Shown: positions 25,710 to 35,693, counted from the first letter of the stretch. The stretch is DNA of 64,000 bases from Calidifontibacillus oryziterrae (GCF_000331575.1 NZ_KB223527.1:407842-471841), one strand, 5' to 3'. A program made the numbers and translations. Notes: a model not told the origin generated them from the letters alone.

Positions 25710-27059
25710 ATGTCCACTACTAGCAGCAAAAATAACGAGATGAAATGGTGGCAGTTATCACTTTTTGGTGTCGGTTGTACAATTGGAACAGGGTTCTTTT
25801 TAGGTTCAGGTATTGCGATAAAATCAACTGGTGCATCCGTGTTAATCGCCTTCATCGTTGCAGCTATTGGAACGTATTTTGTTTTTGACGCACTGGCAAA
25901 AATGACGGCAAAAAAGCCGGAAAAGGGAGCATTTCGAACGTATGCAAAAAAAGCCTATGGCCGTTGGGCAGGCTTTAGCATTGGATGGATATATTGGAGC
26001 TCAGAAATGTTAATTATGGGAAGTCAACTAACAGCTTTATCTATTTTTACGCGTTTTTGGTTTCCGACTATTCCTTTATGGGTATTTGCAGCGATTTATG
26101 CCGTTTTAGGATTAGCTGTTTTGTTAGTTGGAAGCAAAGGATTAAATCGCTTAGAAAACATATTTGCTTTAATAAAAATCGCGGCTATTACAATGTTTAT
26201 CGTAATTGCTTGTTTTGCTATTTTTGGAATCATTGACGGAACAAGGGAACCTTCCGTACCAGCGAATTACTTTCCAAAAGGATTGTTAGGGTTATGGTCT
26301 GCTTTAATTTTTGCCTATTACGCCTTTGGAGGAATAGAGGTCATGGGATTAATGGCAACACAATTAAATAATCCTAAAGAAGCACCTAAAGCTGGGAAAA
26401 TTATGCTTATGCTTTTGACATTCATCTATGTTGTTTCAATTGGACTTGCTGTTTATTTAGTTTCTTGGCGTACCTTTAACAGTAAAGAAAGTACATTTGT
26501 TTTGGCCTTGAAAAATTACAAAATCCCTTATATAGCAGATATTTTTAATGGTGCGCTAATTATTGCGGGTTTCTCAACAATGGTTGCAGCTCTGTTTGGT
26601 GTAACAACAATATTAGTTTCGTTAGCGCAAGATGGTGACGCGCCTCCCTTTTTTGCCAACAAAGGGCGACTAAAAGTACCTTTACCAGCTTTTATTCTAT
26701 CAGCTGTCGGGCTTGTCTCGTCAATCGTGATGTCGCTCTTAATGCCTGATTCTATTTACGAATTCATTACTACTGGAGCGGGATTAATGCTGTTATATAA
26801 TTGGATGTTTATTTTATTGTCCGCAAATCGCTTACTACAGCCAAACTATATCGATCGAGCTAAATACTACGTTGGTATGTTGTTTATAATCCTTGCTGTA
26901 TCCGGTACAATTTTAAGTAAAGAACTACGACCTGGATTTTTCATTAGCTTAGGGTTTGTTGTAGCAATTGCAGTTGTAGCGCTCATTATGCATGCAGTTT
27001 GGAAACGAAGTGATACAAAAGGACCTGGAACTATGTTTGTAAAATTGGAAAAACCTTAA
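25710..27059 (+). CDS. APC-family amino acid permease
   Basis: About 449 residues with 12 membrane helices. The first helix has the APC-type substrate-binding loop FGVGCTIGTGFFLGSG, and EKGAFRTYAKKAYGRWAGF after helix 2 is the consensus amphipathic region of AAP-type permeases. FAYYAFGGIEVMGLMATQLNNPKEAPKAG in helix 6 is the second signature. It would import an amino acid with protons; the substrate cannot be assigned. ATG 25710 has GGGGTG upstream; GTG 25701 is the alternative. The stop codon lies within the terminator loop. Confidence 0.88.
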   Translation: MSTTSSKNNEMKWWQLSLFGVGCTIGTGFFLGSGIAIKSTGASVLIAFIVAAIGTYFVFDALAKMTAKKPEKGAFRTYAKKAYGRWAGFSIGWIYWSSEMLIMGSQLTALSIFTRFWFPTIPLWVFAAIYAVLGLAVLLVGSKGLNRLENIFALIKIAAITMFIVIACFAIFGIIDGTREPSVPANYFPKGLLGLWSALIFAYYAFGGIEVMGLMATQLNNPKEAPKAGKIMLMLLTFIYVVSIGLAVYLVSWRTFNSKESTFVLALKNYKIPYIADIFNGALIIAGFSTMVAALFGVTTILVSLAQDGDAPPFFANKGRLKVPLPAFILSAVGLVSSIVMSLLMPDSIYEFITTGAGLMLLYNWMFILLSANRLLQPNYIDRAKYYVGMLFIILAVSGTILSKELRPGFFISLGFVVAIAVVALIMHAVWKRSDTKGPGTMFVKLEKP

Positions 27060-27080
27060 TTGGTTTTTCCTTTTTATTTT
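27047..27080 (+). terminator. Terminator overlapping the permease stop
   Basis: GGAAAAACC/GGTTTTTCC stem with the stop codon in the 6-base loop, followed by TTTTTATTTT. Confidence 0.85.
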
Positions 27081-27151
27081 GGCTCTATTAAACGTGGTTG
27101 TTTTGATTTTCGTTAGTGGCACTTCGCTTTCCGCTCATCTCGCGCAAAGCT

Positions 27152-27778
27152 TTATGTTAATAATAGATTTAGTCCTTGAAAACCGAAATAAATTCCAAAA
27201 CCAATTAAGCAAAGTCCTGAAACAACTGAAATTATAACTAGAAGCTTTGAGGTTAACAGCTTACGAAAACTACTGGATACAGTCGCCATTGTAATATCCC
27301 ATAGCAATAAACCTAGAAAAATTGCAGAACTATAGACGATCAATTCACTCTTTGTTGATGATTCTACTGTTTTGGCAAGCAAAGACCCGTAAATTCCTAA
27401 CCAAAAAAGTATTGATAATGGATTTGTAATCGACATAATAAACCCTGATATAAATGCTTTATATCGAGGCTCATAATGGCGTTGATTTTGAATATGTATT
27501 TTACCTGCAGTTAATATGCTTTCAACTCCTGAATATACTAGAACAAAGCAGCCAAATACCCACAAAAAAGTTTGCACAATTGGAGCATCAATAAATGTTA
27601 CCAAACCCATATAAACAATTAACATATAAATGGCGTCTGCTAATATTGCCCCAACTCCTACTAACCACGCATGTAAAAAGCCATGTTTTATACCTCGATC
27701 TAATTGTGCTGCATTTACCGGGCCAATCGGTGCAGCTAATGATAACCCTAAAAAAATATAGCTTAAAAAAACAGCCAT
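27152..27778 (-). CDS. LysE/RhtB-family amino acid exporter
   Basis: 208 residues with six membrane helices. GLSLAAPIGPVNAAQLDRGIKHG at the N-terminus is the LysE/RhtB signature, and FISGFIMSITNPLSILFWLG in the middle contains the conserved N-P of helix 4. Such proteins export amino acids such as lysine, threonine or homoserine lactones. Single gene, preceded by AGAGGTG. The substrate cannot be told. Confidence 0.88.
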   Translation of the reverse strand: MAVFLSYIFLGLSLAAPIGPVNAAQLDRGIKHGFLHAWLVGVGAILADAIYMLIVYMGLVTFIDAPIVQTFLWVFGCFVLVYSGVESILTAGKIHIQNQRHYEPRYKAFISGFIMSITNPLSILFWLGIYGSLLAKTVESSTKSELIVYSSAIFLGLLLWDITMATVSSSFRKLLTSKLLVIISVVSGLCLIGFGIYFGFQGLNLLLT

Positions 27779-27889
27779 AATAATGACACCTCTTCAAAAA
27801 TAACTTGTCTAAAGAGTATATTCAGAGGCACTGTCTTGTACGACTATTTTAGCTCGTATTGTAATCGATTGATTATTGCAAATTTTTAC

Positions 27890-27904
27890 AATTTTCTCCA
27901 ATTT
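27890..27904. promoter_or_regulatory. Possible CodY site in the upstream region of the peptide importer
   Basis: The 366 bases between 27779 and 28144 contain no gene I can support. AATTTTCTCCAATTT matches the CodY consensus AATTTTCWGAAAATT at 12 of 15 positions. Peptide importers are known CodY targets in Bacillus, so this is plausible, but AT-rich sequence yields such matches by chance. It is 241 bases before the first gene of the operon. Confidence 0.3.
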
Positions 27905-28144
27905 TATTGCGATTTTTATTTTTTTAAAATAAAAATCTCTTTATTGCTTTTATGTTTAAAAGTGTTAAAAACGCTACTTTTCTAATCATTCAAATAAAAA
28001 TAATTATATCAATATATGGATTTTTCTTAAAATTTCCTATTGTCTTTTATTAGCCCAAATGTCATAATAAAAAACGAATTATAAAAATATTACATTTTCA
28101 TGTCGCCGTTTTGTTAGTTGTTTTTGAGAGGAAGTGAATAATAA

Positions 28145-29134
28145 ATGAAAAGTCCGGTCCTAGATGTACAAGGCCTACGGACGTCTTTTTTTTCTGAAGG
28201 CGAAGAAGTCCCCGCAGTTGACAATGTAGACTTTCATATTAACGAAGGTGAGATTCTTGGAATAGTTGGGGAGTCGGGTTGCGGTAAAAGTGTGACTTCT
28301 CTTTCAATTATGGGCCTCATTCCAAAGCCGCCTGGTAAAATTGTCGGTGGAAAAATTCTATTTCATGGTGAAGATTTAACTTTAGCAAAAGAAAAAAGAA
28401 TGAGAGAAATTCGTGGCAATGAAATTGCGATGATTTTTCAAGAACCGATGACTTCACTTAACCCACTTTTTACAATCGGTAATCAATTAATTGAAGCGAT
28501 AAAAATTCATAATAAAAACTGGGGTAAGCAAAAAGCACGGGATCGTGCCGTTGAAATTTTAAAGCTTGTAGGATTACCTCGTGCCGAAGAACTTATTAAT
28601 GAATATCCCCATCAGTTGTCAGGTGGGATGAGACAGCGCGTCATGATTGCAATGGCTATGGTATGCGGACCAAAAGTTCTTATTGCTGATGAACCAACAA
28701 CAGCTTTAGATGTAACAATCCAGGCACAAATACTCGGTTTAATGAAAAGGTTAAACGAGGAATTGAATACCGCAATCATGTTAATTACCCATGATCTTGG
28801 AGTTGTTGCAGAAGTTTGCAAGCGGGTTGTTGTAATGTATTCCGGCAAAATCGTCGAGGAAGGCGATGTCCATACAATTTTTAACAATCCAAAGCATCCA
28901 TACACGGTCGGATTAATTAAATCAATACCTGATATGCGTGAAAAGCAAGATCGTCTTTATTCCATTCCGGGTAATGTTCCAAAGCCTGGTTCAATAAAAC
29001 AAGGTTGTAGATTTGCTGCTCGCTGCGAGTATGCGTTAGATAAATGTAAAACTCAAACTCCTGAGTTGTTTAATGTAGGGAGCAATCATAAAGTTCGCTG
29101 TTTTCTACATGAAGAACAGGAGGTTGTTGGCTAA
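28145..29134 (+). CDS. dppD: Peptide ABC transporter ATPase, DppD/OppD type
   Basis: 329-residue ATPase. Walker A GESGCGKSVTSLSIM (near residue 42), signature LSGGMRQRVMIAMAM, Walker B VLIADEPTTALDVT, and the C-terminal oligopeptide-importer extension with clustered Cys (GCRFAARCEYALDKC) that in relatives carries an iron-sulfur cluster. It powers uptake through the permeases encoded downstream. First gene of a five-gene operon; its stop overlaps the next start (TAATG). Confidence 0.92.
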   Translation: MKSPVLDVQGLRTSFFSEGEEVPAVDNVDFHINEGEILGIVGESGCGKSVTSLSIMGLIPKPPGKIVGGKILFHGEDLTLAKEKRMREIRGNEIAMIFQEPMTSLNPLFTIGNQLIEAIKIHNKNWGKQKARDRAVEILKLVGLPRAEELINEYPHQLSGGMRQRVMIAMAMVCGPKVLIADEPTTALDVTIQAQILGLMKRLNEELNTAIMLITHDLGVVAEVCKRVVVMYSGKIVEEGDVHTIFNNPKHPYTVGLIKSIPDMREKQDRLYSIPGNVPKPGSIKQGCRFAARCEYALDKCKTQTPELFNVGSNHKVRCFLHEEQEVVG

Positions 29135-30105
29135 TGTCTGAAACATTATTACAAGTAGAAAATTTGAAAAAGCATTTTCCGATAAAAGGTGGCATTTTGC
29201 AAAAACAAGTGGGTGAAGTTAAAGCTGTAGACGGGCTTAGCTTTGTTGTAAAAAAAGGGGAAACACTTGGAATTGTTGGTGAGAGTGGCTGTGGAAAATC
29301 AACAACAGGTCGCTTAATTACTAGATTGATTGAACCAACTGAGGGGAAAATAATTTTTGATAATCAAGAGATTACAAAACTATCTACTAATGAAATGAGA
29401 AAATTGCGAAGAGAAATGCAAATGGTATTTCAAGACCCGTTTGCGTCTCTAAACCCTCGCCATACCGTCGAAAAAATACTTGAAGAGCCTTTAATTGTTC
29501 ATGGAATTGGCAATACAAAAGAACGAAAAAAACTTGTTCAAGAAATGTTAGAAGTTGTCGGATTGAGTAGCTATCACGCTAAACGCTATCCTCACCAATT
29601 TAGTGGTGGTCAAAGGCAACGGATTGGGATTGCAAGAGCTCTTATGACTAAGCCGAAACTAATTATCGCTGACGAGCCGGTATCAGCGCTTGATGTCTCA
29701 ATACAATCACAGGTTTTAAATTTATTAGAAGATTTGCAGAAGGAGTTTCAATTAACTTATATATTTATAGCCCATGATTTGGGAGTTGTAAGACATATTA
29801 GTGATCGTGTTGCTGTTATGTACTTAGGGCGTATGGTAGAGCTTAGCGACAGCGAAAATCTTTATAAAAAACCATTGCATCCATACACACGTGCGCTTTT
29901 AGCAGCAGTACCAATTCCAGATCCTGATTATGTAAAAGAAGATACTCTTTTAACTGGCGATATTCCTAGCCCTTCAAATCCACCAACAGGTTGCGCATTC
30001 CACACTAGGTGTTCAGAATGTATGGAGATTTGTAAGACGGACCGTCCAGACTTTAGAGAAATAGAATCTGGTCATTATGTTGCTTGTCATCTTTACGATA
30101 AATAG
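29134..30105 (+). CDS. dppF: Peptide ABC transporter ATPase, DppF/OppF type
   Basis: 323 residues, the partner ATPase. Walker A GESGCGKSTTGRLIT, signature FSGGQRQRIGIARAL, Walker B LIIADEPVSALDVS, and again a C-terminal Cys cluster (GCAFHTRCSECMEIC). Typical FF-type features: KHFPIKGG at the N-terminus and a MVFQDPFASLNPR Q-loop. Translationally coupled to dppD by a one-base overlap. Confidence 0.92.
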   Translation: MSETLLQVENLKKHFPIKGGILQKQVGEVKAVDGLSFVVKKGETLGIVGESGCGKSTTGRLITRLIEPTEGKIIFDNQEITKLSTNEMRKLRREMQMVFQDPFASLNPRHTVEKILEEPLIVHGIGNTKERKKLVQEMLEVVGLSSYHAKRYPHQFSGGQRQRIGIARALMTKPKLIIADEPVSALDVSIQSQVLNLLEDLQKEFQLTYIFIAHDLGVVRHISDRVAVMYLGRMVELSDSENLYKKPLHPYTRALLAAVPIPDPDYVKEDTLLTGDIPSPSNPPTGCAFHTRCSECMEICKTDRPDFREIESGHYVACHLYDK

Positions 30106-30165
30106 AGTTGATGACTTTGCACCATTGACATATAAAAAATTTTTTAGAATTTAGGAGGGGGATTC

Positions 30166-31800
30166 ATGAAGAAGAGTTTTTTACTCACTCTAACTTTCTT
30201 AATGTTACTCTCAGTAGCATTAGTAGGTTGTTCTTCTAGTCAGTCTGGTGAAAATACAGAACCGGCTGAAACAAGTGATGGAAATACCGAAGCACAGGCT
30301 GGTGATACCTTAGTATTTGGCCGTGGCGGTGATTCAGTAGGATTAGATCCAATTACTGTTACTGATGGAGAATCTTTAATGGTAACAAAGCAAATCTTTG
30401 ATACTCTTGTAGACTATGGTCAGCAAGATACATCTATCGAACCAGCTCTTGCTACAGAGTGGACAGTTACTGATGATGGTTTAGTTTACACATTCACTCT
30501 ACGTGAAGGAGTTAAGTTCCATGATGGCACTGACTTTAATGCAGATGCTGTTGTTTATAACTTTGACCGCTGGATGAACGGTACAGTAGAAACATTTCCA
30601 TATTATGTTTCAATGTTTGGTGGCTTTAAAGGTGACGAGAGTCATGTAATTAAAGAAGTAAAAGCATTGGACCCATTAACAGTTGAAATTACTCTTAACC
30701 GTCCGCAAGCACCATTTCTAAAAAATATTGCAATGGTACCTTTCGGAATTGGAAGCCCAGCTGCAATCGAGCAATATGGTGACAAATTCACTGAAAATCC
30801 AGTTGGTACTGGTCCATTCAAATTTGTAAGCTGGTCACGCAACGATAAAATTGTTTTAGAAAAAAACCCTGATTTCTGGTTAGAAGGTTATCCAAAATTA
30901 GATTCTGTAATCTATCAAGCTATTCCGGAAAACTCAGCTCGTCTGAACGCCCTAATTACGGGTGAAATTGACATCGCTGATGGTTTAAATCCAAGTGATC
31001 TTTCACAAATTGAATCGAATCCAGACCTACAAGTTTACAAGCGTCCTTCCATGAACGTTGGATACTTAGGATTAACGATCAAGGAAAACGAACCTGATCA
31101 TCCGTTAAACAACAAATTAGTACGTCAAGCTCTTAACCATGCGGTTGATAAACAAGCGATTATTGACGCATTTTATAGTGGTTTAGGGGAGCCCGCTAAA
31201 AACCCTATGCCACCTTCTGTATCTGGATACCATGAAGGCCTTGAACCATATCCATATGATTTGGAAAAGGCAAAACAGTTATTAGCAGAAGCTGGATATC
31301 CAAATGGCTTCGAAATGGAGCTATGGGCAATGCCTGTATCACGTCCTTATATGCCAGACGGACGAAAAATTGCTGAAGTACTTCAAGCTAGCTTTACTGA
31401 GATTGGTGTTAAATCTGAAATTGTCTCATTCGAGTGGGCTACTTATTTAGAAAAAGCAAGTAAAGGAGAAGCAGATGCGTTCTTGCTAGGTTGGACTGGT
31501 GATAACGGAGATGCTGATAACTTCTTGTATGCTTTACTTGATAAAGATGCGATTGGAAGCAATAACTACTCTTATTATGCAAGTGAAGAATTGCATAAGA
31601 TCTTAGTTGAAGCTCAATCAAATCCTAATGAAGCTGAACGTAATGAACTTTATAAACAAGCTCAAGAAATTATTAAGGAAGATGCACCATGGGTTCCACT
31701 TGTTCACTCTACTCCGTTAATGGCTGGTAAAACGAATGTTGCGGAATTCTTCCCGCATCCGACTGGTACAGATAAACTTACTTTTGTACAGTTTAAATAA
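30166..31800 (+). CDS. Peptide ABC transporter solute-binding lipoprotein
   Basis: 544-residue family 5 solute-binding protein (DppA/OppA class). The signal peptide ends in the lipobox ALVGC, so Cys22 is lipidated and the protein sits on the outer face of the membrane; a Ser/Glu/Thr-rich linker follows. Family signatures: ALATEWTVTDDGLVYTFTLR and VKFHDGTDFNADAVVY, more like the dipeptide branch than the large OppA branch. It captures peptides for the downstream permeases. A terminator follows at 31820, so it is likely made in excess over the permeases. Confidence 0.9.
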   Translation: MKKSFLLTLTFLMLLSVALVGCSSSQSGENTEPAETSDGNTEAQAGDTLVFGRGGDSVGLDPITVTDGESLMVTKQIFDTLVDYGQQDTSIEPALATEWTVTDDGLVYTFTLREGVKFHDGTDFNADAVVYNFDRWMNGTVETFPYYVSMFGGFKGDESHVIKEVKALDPLTVEITLNRPQAPFLKNIAMVPFGIGSPAAIEQYGDKFTENPVGTGPFKFVSWSRNDKIVLEKNPDFWLEGYPKLDSVIYQAIPENSARLNALITGEIDIADGLNPSDLSQIESNPDLQVYKRPSMNVGYLGLTIKENEPDHPLNNKLVRQALNHAVDKQAIIDAFYSGLGEPAKNPMPPSVSGYHEGLEPYPYDLEKAKQLLAEAGYPNGFEMELWAMPVSRPYMPDGRKIAEVLQASFTEIGVKSEIVSFEWATYLEKASKGEADAFLLGWTGDNGDADNFLYALLDKDAIGSNNYSYYASEELHKILVEAQSNPNEAERNELYKQAQEIIKEDAPWVPLVHSTPLMAGKTNVAEFFPHPTGTDKLTFVQFK

Positions 31801-31819
31801 GTAATTACGTAATATTTAT

Positions 31820-31848
31820 GGGGAGTGTATTCTCACTCCCCTTTTTTT
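31820..31848 (+). terminator. Intra-operon terminator between binding protein and permease genes
   Basis: GGGGAGTG/CACTCCCC stem, 6-base loop and seven T. It lies inside the importer operon and would attenuate read-through to the two permease genes. Confidence 0.85.
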
Positions 31849-31911
31849 ACAAAGCAATTATTCCTATATGATGATTTGTTATGAAATAAGTTTTAGACTG
31901 AGGTGTTACTA

Positions 31912-32916
31912 ATGTTTGCTTACACGATAAGACGCCTGTTCATGTTAATCCCTGTACTAGTTGGTATGACTATTCTTGTATTTTTTATGATCCGAGCAAT
32001 TCCCGGTGATCCTGCCCAAATTATTTTAGGACAGAAAGCGACACCAGAGGCTATTGCGGAATTAAATCATAAGCTTGGACTTGATCAGCCTTGGTATGTA
32101 CAATACGTGGATTACATGAAGGGACTATTACAAGGTGATTTAGGTAATTCAATCCGTACCTCATCAGAAATTAGTAAAGAGATATGGCCTTATTTAGCGG
32201 CAACATTTGAACTTGCTTTGTTCGCGATGATTATTGCTATTGTTATTGGAGTGAATGCTGGAATTATAAGTGCTTGGTTCCAAAATTCTTGGTTTGATTA
32301 CACAGCCATGGTTTTAGCATTAATTGGAGTTTCTATGCCGATCTTTTGGTTAGGGTTAATGGAACAATGGATTTTTGGAATTAAATTAGAGTTACTACCA
32401 ACTACTGGTCGTGAAACCATTCGCAATCCTGTTGAAGCAATCACACATTTATACCTTCTTGATACACTCATTCAAGGGAAAATGGACCAATTTATAGATG
32501 TTTTTAAACACTTACTATTACCAGGTGTTGCTCTTGCCACCATTCCAATGGCTATAATTGCTAGAATGACTCGTTCAAGCATGCTAGAAGTCATGCGCTC
32601 TGATTACATTCGAACTGCAAGAGCGAAAGGATTAAGTAATTTTTGGGTAGTTTATAAGCACTCATTAAAGAATGCTGTAATCCCTGTATTAACGGTTATT
32701 GGTCTACAGATGGGCTTGTTGTTAGGCGGCGCAATTTTAACTGAAACTATCTTCGGTTGGCCAGGAATTGGTCGCTATATTTATGATGCAATCGGCTTTA
32801 GAGATTATCCTGTTATTCAATCTGGAATTTTAGTGATTGCAACAATCTTTGTGATGATTAATTTAGTGGTTGACTTGCTTTATGCAGCAATTGACCCACG
32901 AATTAAATACAACTAG
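31912..32916 (+). CDS. dppB: Peptide ABC transporter permease, DppB type
   Basis: 334 residues, six membrane helices, with the binding-protein-dependent permease loop RTARAKGLSNFWVVYKHSLKNAVIPV that contacts the ATPases. IRAIPGDPAQIILG after helix 1 is typical of the DppB/OppB N-terminal domain. Start ATG 31912 follows GAGGTG; a longer frame begins three codons earlier with no site. Part of the five-gene importer, downstream of the internal terminator. Confidence 0.9.
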   Translation: MFAYTIRRLFMLIPVLVGMTILVFFMIRAIPGDPAQIILGQKATPEAIAELNHKLGLDQPWYVQYVDYMKGLLQGDLGNSIRTSSEISKEIWPYLAATFELALFAMIIAIVIGVNAGIISAWFQNSWFDYTAMVLALIGVSMPIFWLGLMEQWIFGIKLELLPTTGRETIRNPVEAITHLYLLDTLIQGKMDQFIDVFKHLLLPGVALATIPMAIIARMTRSSMLEVMRSDYIRTARAKGLSNFWVVYKHSLKNAVIPVLTVIGLQMGLLLGGAILTETIFGWPGIGRYIYDAIGFRDYPVIQSGILVIATIFVMINLVVDLLYAAIDPRIKYN

Positions 32917-32944
32917 GGATTATTGATTGAGAGGAGGGTTTACT

Positions 32945-33838
32945 ATGGCTGAACTTGCAAAAAATACTACAACTGTTGAAATTAAAAATGAAAAAGTTAC
33001 GTCCCCTTGGCTTGAGGCTTGGAAAAGCTTTAAAAAAAATAAGCTTGCCCTAATTGGAGCTTGTATCGTCCTCTTTTTTATTATTATTGCCTTTTTGGCA
33101 CCGGTCCTCGCACCAACGGGAATGAATGATCAAGTTCTAGCTGATCGTCTGCAAAAACCATCAGCTGACCATTGGTTTGGTACCGATGACTTTGGACGAG
33201 ATATTCTATCTAGAGTCATATATGGTGCACGTATTTCCCTTTGGGTTGGCTTTTTCTCAGTTTTAGGTTCGATCATCATTGGATGTGCACTCGGTATTAT
33301 TGCTGGATATTATGGCCGTTGGATAGATACAGTGATTTCAAGATTCTTTGATATTTTGCTCGCATTCCCTAGTATACTACTAGCAATTGCGATTGTTGCG
33401 GTTTTAGGACCTTCATTACAAAACGCGTTAATCGCAATTGCAATTATTAACGTACCAAATTTTGGCCGTCTTATTCGTTCAAAAGTATTAAGTATTAAAC
33501 AGGAAGAGTACGTAATGGCAGCTAAAGCTATTGGAATGACAGATACTCGCATTCTGTTTCATCATATTCTGCCAAATAGCATCGCTCCGATTATTGTTCA
33601 AGGAACACTAGCGATTGCAACTGCTATTATTGAATGTGCCGCATTAGGTTTTCTCGGCTTAGGTGCGCAACCACCTGATGCAGAATGGGGAAAAATGCTA
33701 GCTGATTCCCGCCAATATTTAATACAAGCACCATGGACGATGATTTTCCCTGGACTTGCTATTATGCTAACAGTATTAGGATTTAACTTAATGGGCGACG
33801 GATTGCGCGATGCGTTAGATCCGCGCATGAAAAACTAA
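32945..33838 (+). CDS. dppC: Peptide ABC transporter permease, DppC type
   Basis: 297 residues, six membrane helices. LGTDDFGRD-type motif (FGTDDFGRDILSRVIYGAR) marks the DppC/OppC N-terminal domain, and EEYVMAAKAIGMTDTRILFHHILPN is the ATPase-coupling loop. ATG 32945 is chosen because GAGGAGGG lies upstream of it. Last gene of the operon, followed at once by a strong bidirectional terminator. Confidence 0.9.
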   Translation: MAELAKNTTTVEIKNEKVTSPWLEAWKSFKKNKLALIGACIVLFFIIIAFLAPVLAPTGMNDQVLADRLQKPSADHWFGTDDFGRDILSRVIYGARISLWVGFFSVLGSIIIGCALGIIAGYYGRWIDTVISRFFDILLAFPSILLAIAIVAVLGPSLQNALIAIAIINVPNFGRLIRSKVLSIKQEEYVMAAKAIGMTDTRILFHHILPNSIAPIIVQGTLAIATAIIECAALGFLGLGAQPPDAEWGKMLADSRQYLIQAPWTMIFPGLAIMLTVLGFNLMGDGLRDALDPRMKN

Positions 33839-33840
33839 AA

Positions 33841-33872
33841 AATACAGCTAACATTAAATTGTTAGCTGTATT
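33841..33872. terminator. Bidirectional terminator after dppC
   Basis: AATACAGCTAACA/TGTTAGCTGTATT perfect 13-bp stem with a 6-base loop, A run on one side and T-rich on the other. It shares its core stem with the hairpin at 47510. Confidence 0.85.
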
Positions 33873-33936
33873 TTCATTTTTTTAACTCTATTTTTCATCA
33901 CTAATAAATTAACTAAATAGAAAGAGTCAATAATAA

Positions 33937-34662
33937 TTAAAAACACTCATAAATATCGCTAAGTGTTTTATACTTCATATCATGGAGTATCTTTAAATAT
34001 AAACGCCACAATTGTGCGGTCATTTTTGCATCACCTAATGCATGGTGCCTGTTTTGAACTTCTATTCCACAATGCTGACAATAATCTTCTAACGTGATTA
34101 GTTTTTCGTGAGGTGTTGCTACATTAAATACTAAAGAAGTATCAACTATTCTATGTTTGACATTGGTTTTGAAAAGTTTCCAGTTTGCTTGTTGAAGGAA
34201 TTTCTTTTCATGACTCGCGTGGTGCGCGACTAACGTCCTCCCTTGAACAAATTGATAAAATTGAACTAGTACTTCCAAAAGCGGAGGGGCATCTTTTAAT
34301 TCTGTCTCACCAAGTCCTGTTAGCTGTTTAATATCATTTGAAAGACTACCATTAAACTGTACAAGAGAATAAAATGTTTCTTCAGCTTCGTTGTTCATAA
34401 CCCAACCTTTTAATTTCACAGCACCAATTGAGAGGATTTGATCACCTCGTTCAGGATAAAAGCCTGTCGTTTCAAAATCGAAAACGACCACTTCTAATTC
34501 CTGTAAAGGCGTATACAAGCTTTTCTCTCTTTCCATTTCTTTTTCTAAGCTTCTCAAAAAAGCAATTTGTTGGGAATTCTGACTTGTCATCTGGCCATAT
34601 AAAGCTGAATTCACCCGACCATGCACTTGTTTCATCCATTGAATAAAAGGATCAATCCTCAT
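33937..34662 (-). CDS. DEDDh 3'-5' exonuclease (PolC/DnaQ epsilon-like)
   Basis: 241 residues: about 50 N-terminal helical residues, then an RNase T/DnaQ exonuclease domain. Active-site residues are visible as VVFDFETTGFYPERGD (DxE), the second Asp region LVAHHASHEKKFL, and HHALGDAKMTAQL (HxxxxD). It would degrade DNA or RNA from 3' ends. Its start overlaps the upstream nucleotidyltransferase gene by 11 bases, so the two are coupled. The same pairing of DUF294 with a DnaQ-like exonuclease occurs in other bacteria, function unsettled. Confidence 0.85.
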   Translation of the reverse strand: MRIDPFIQWMKQVHGRVNSALYGQMTSQNSQQIAFLRSLEKEMEREKSLYTPLQELEVVVFDFETTGFYPERGDQILSIGAVKLKGWVMNNEAEETFYSLVQFNGSLSNDIKQLTGLGETELKDAPPLLEVLVQFYQFVQGRTLVAHHASHEKKFLQQANWKLFKTNVKHRIVDTSLVFNVATPHEKLITLEDYCQHCGIEVQNRHHALGDAKMTAQLWRLYLKILHDMKYKTLSDIYECF

Positions 34663-35644
34663 TTTTCATCTTCCTATTAACGACCGACTCGGTATACCGC
34701 TGAAGCTTCCTTCCATCTTTTAAGAGTTGTTTGATCTCATGTTTTTCCGCTTTTTTCAGGTTCTTCACCTGAAGATAATGAACATCCTCATAGTTTGAAG
34801 TTTTTTCCTCGTGCAAACGGTATTGCAACAATTTCTTAAAGTTTTCATAATAAGGATCCAAATTACGGTTATGTTCTCCTTGCTCCGAAAGTTTTTTTAA
34901 TCGAGACAAAGTGGATGTCTCGTCGATATTCTCTATGATTGCTAACAATCGAATCGCATTTACATATGGAAAGAAAGCAGTTCGTTTCAGATTAATGCAT
35001 CCAGGGTAAGGACCATAAGCCTCAGTCAAAAATTGATTAAATATACCTACCGCTTTTTCAATATACATCGTATTTTCGAATAATCGTCTGATCAGATAAG
35101 GATGTTTTTCAATAGATTTATATATTATGTTTTTTAATTGTTGTATAGGTTGCTCCTTTCCAATTACTACCCGGGCATCAAAAAAGATTAATAAATTTCG
35201 AAGAGAAGCCCAGCTGTTCTCATCGATCCAATTATATATTAGATCTTCCCAGTTGCTTTTTGATTGACACCATAATGGATTAGAACTCATCACGTTTCCT
35301 TCACAATATGGATAGCCGATATAGTCTAGGGCTGAACAAAGCCTTTTACCAAATTCAAGAAAATAATCTGATGTTTTTTTACTAGTATCTTCATATATAA
35401 GGCCATGGTCCTGATCACTCATTACAGCTTGTTCACACCTACCAGCACTTCCCATTACAAACCAAGAAAAATCACAGGGTGGCTGTTGGAAATTTTTAAT
35501 CATTTCATTTAAGGTAATCTCAAATGTATTTCTTATAATGGTATCATGGAAATGTTGCAACTCATCAGTACTAAACTGAAGAGCTGCAATGTTATTGTCA
35601 CGCCATTCTTTTATTAATTGGTATGGTGTGTAAAATGAAATCAA
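34652..35644 (-). CDS. DUF294 putative nucleotidyltransferase (GlnD-like NT fold)
   Basis: 330 residues with the nucleotidyltransferase motif FVMGSAGRCEQAVMSDQDHG (GSxGR then DxD near residue 78), as in the uridylyltransferase domain of GlnD, followed by an all-helical DUF294 C-terminal domain. Many relatives carry CBS domains in front; this one does not. It lies directly downstream of the ammonium transporter gene, where B. subtilis has nrgB (PII). A role in modifying a nitrogen regulator is therefore tempting but is inference. Start is TTG 35644 with GGAAGTG upstream. Confidence 0.78.
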   Translation of the reverse strand: MISFYTPYQLIKEWRDNNIAALQFSTDELQHFHDTIIRNTFEITLNEMIKNFQQPPCDFSWFVMGSAGRCEQAVMSDQDHGLIYEDTSKKTSDYFLEFGKRLCSALDYIGYPYCEGNVMSSNPLWCQSKSNWEDLIYNWIDENSWASLRNLLIFFDARVVIGKEQPIQQLKNIIYKSIEKHPYLIRRLFENTMYIEKAVGIFNQFLTEAYGPYPGCINLKRTAFFPYVNAIRLLAIIENIDETSTLSRLKKLSEQGEHNRNLDPYYENFKKLLQYRLHEEKTSNYEDVHYLQVKNLKKAEKHEIKQLLKDGRKLQRYTESVVNRKMKNED

Positions 35645-35693
35645 GCTAACACTTCCTTAAACAATATACTTAGGTGGTTAACATTTCCCCAAA

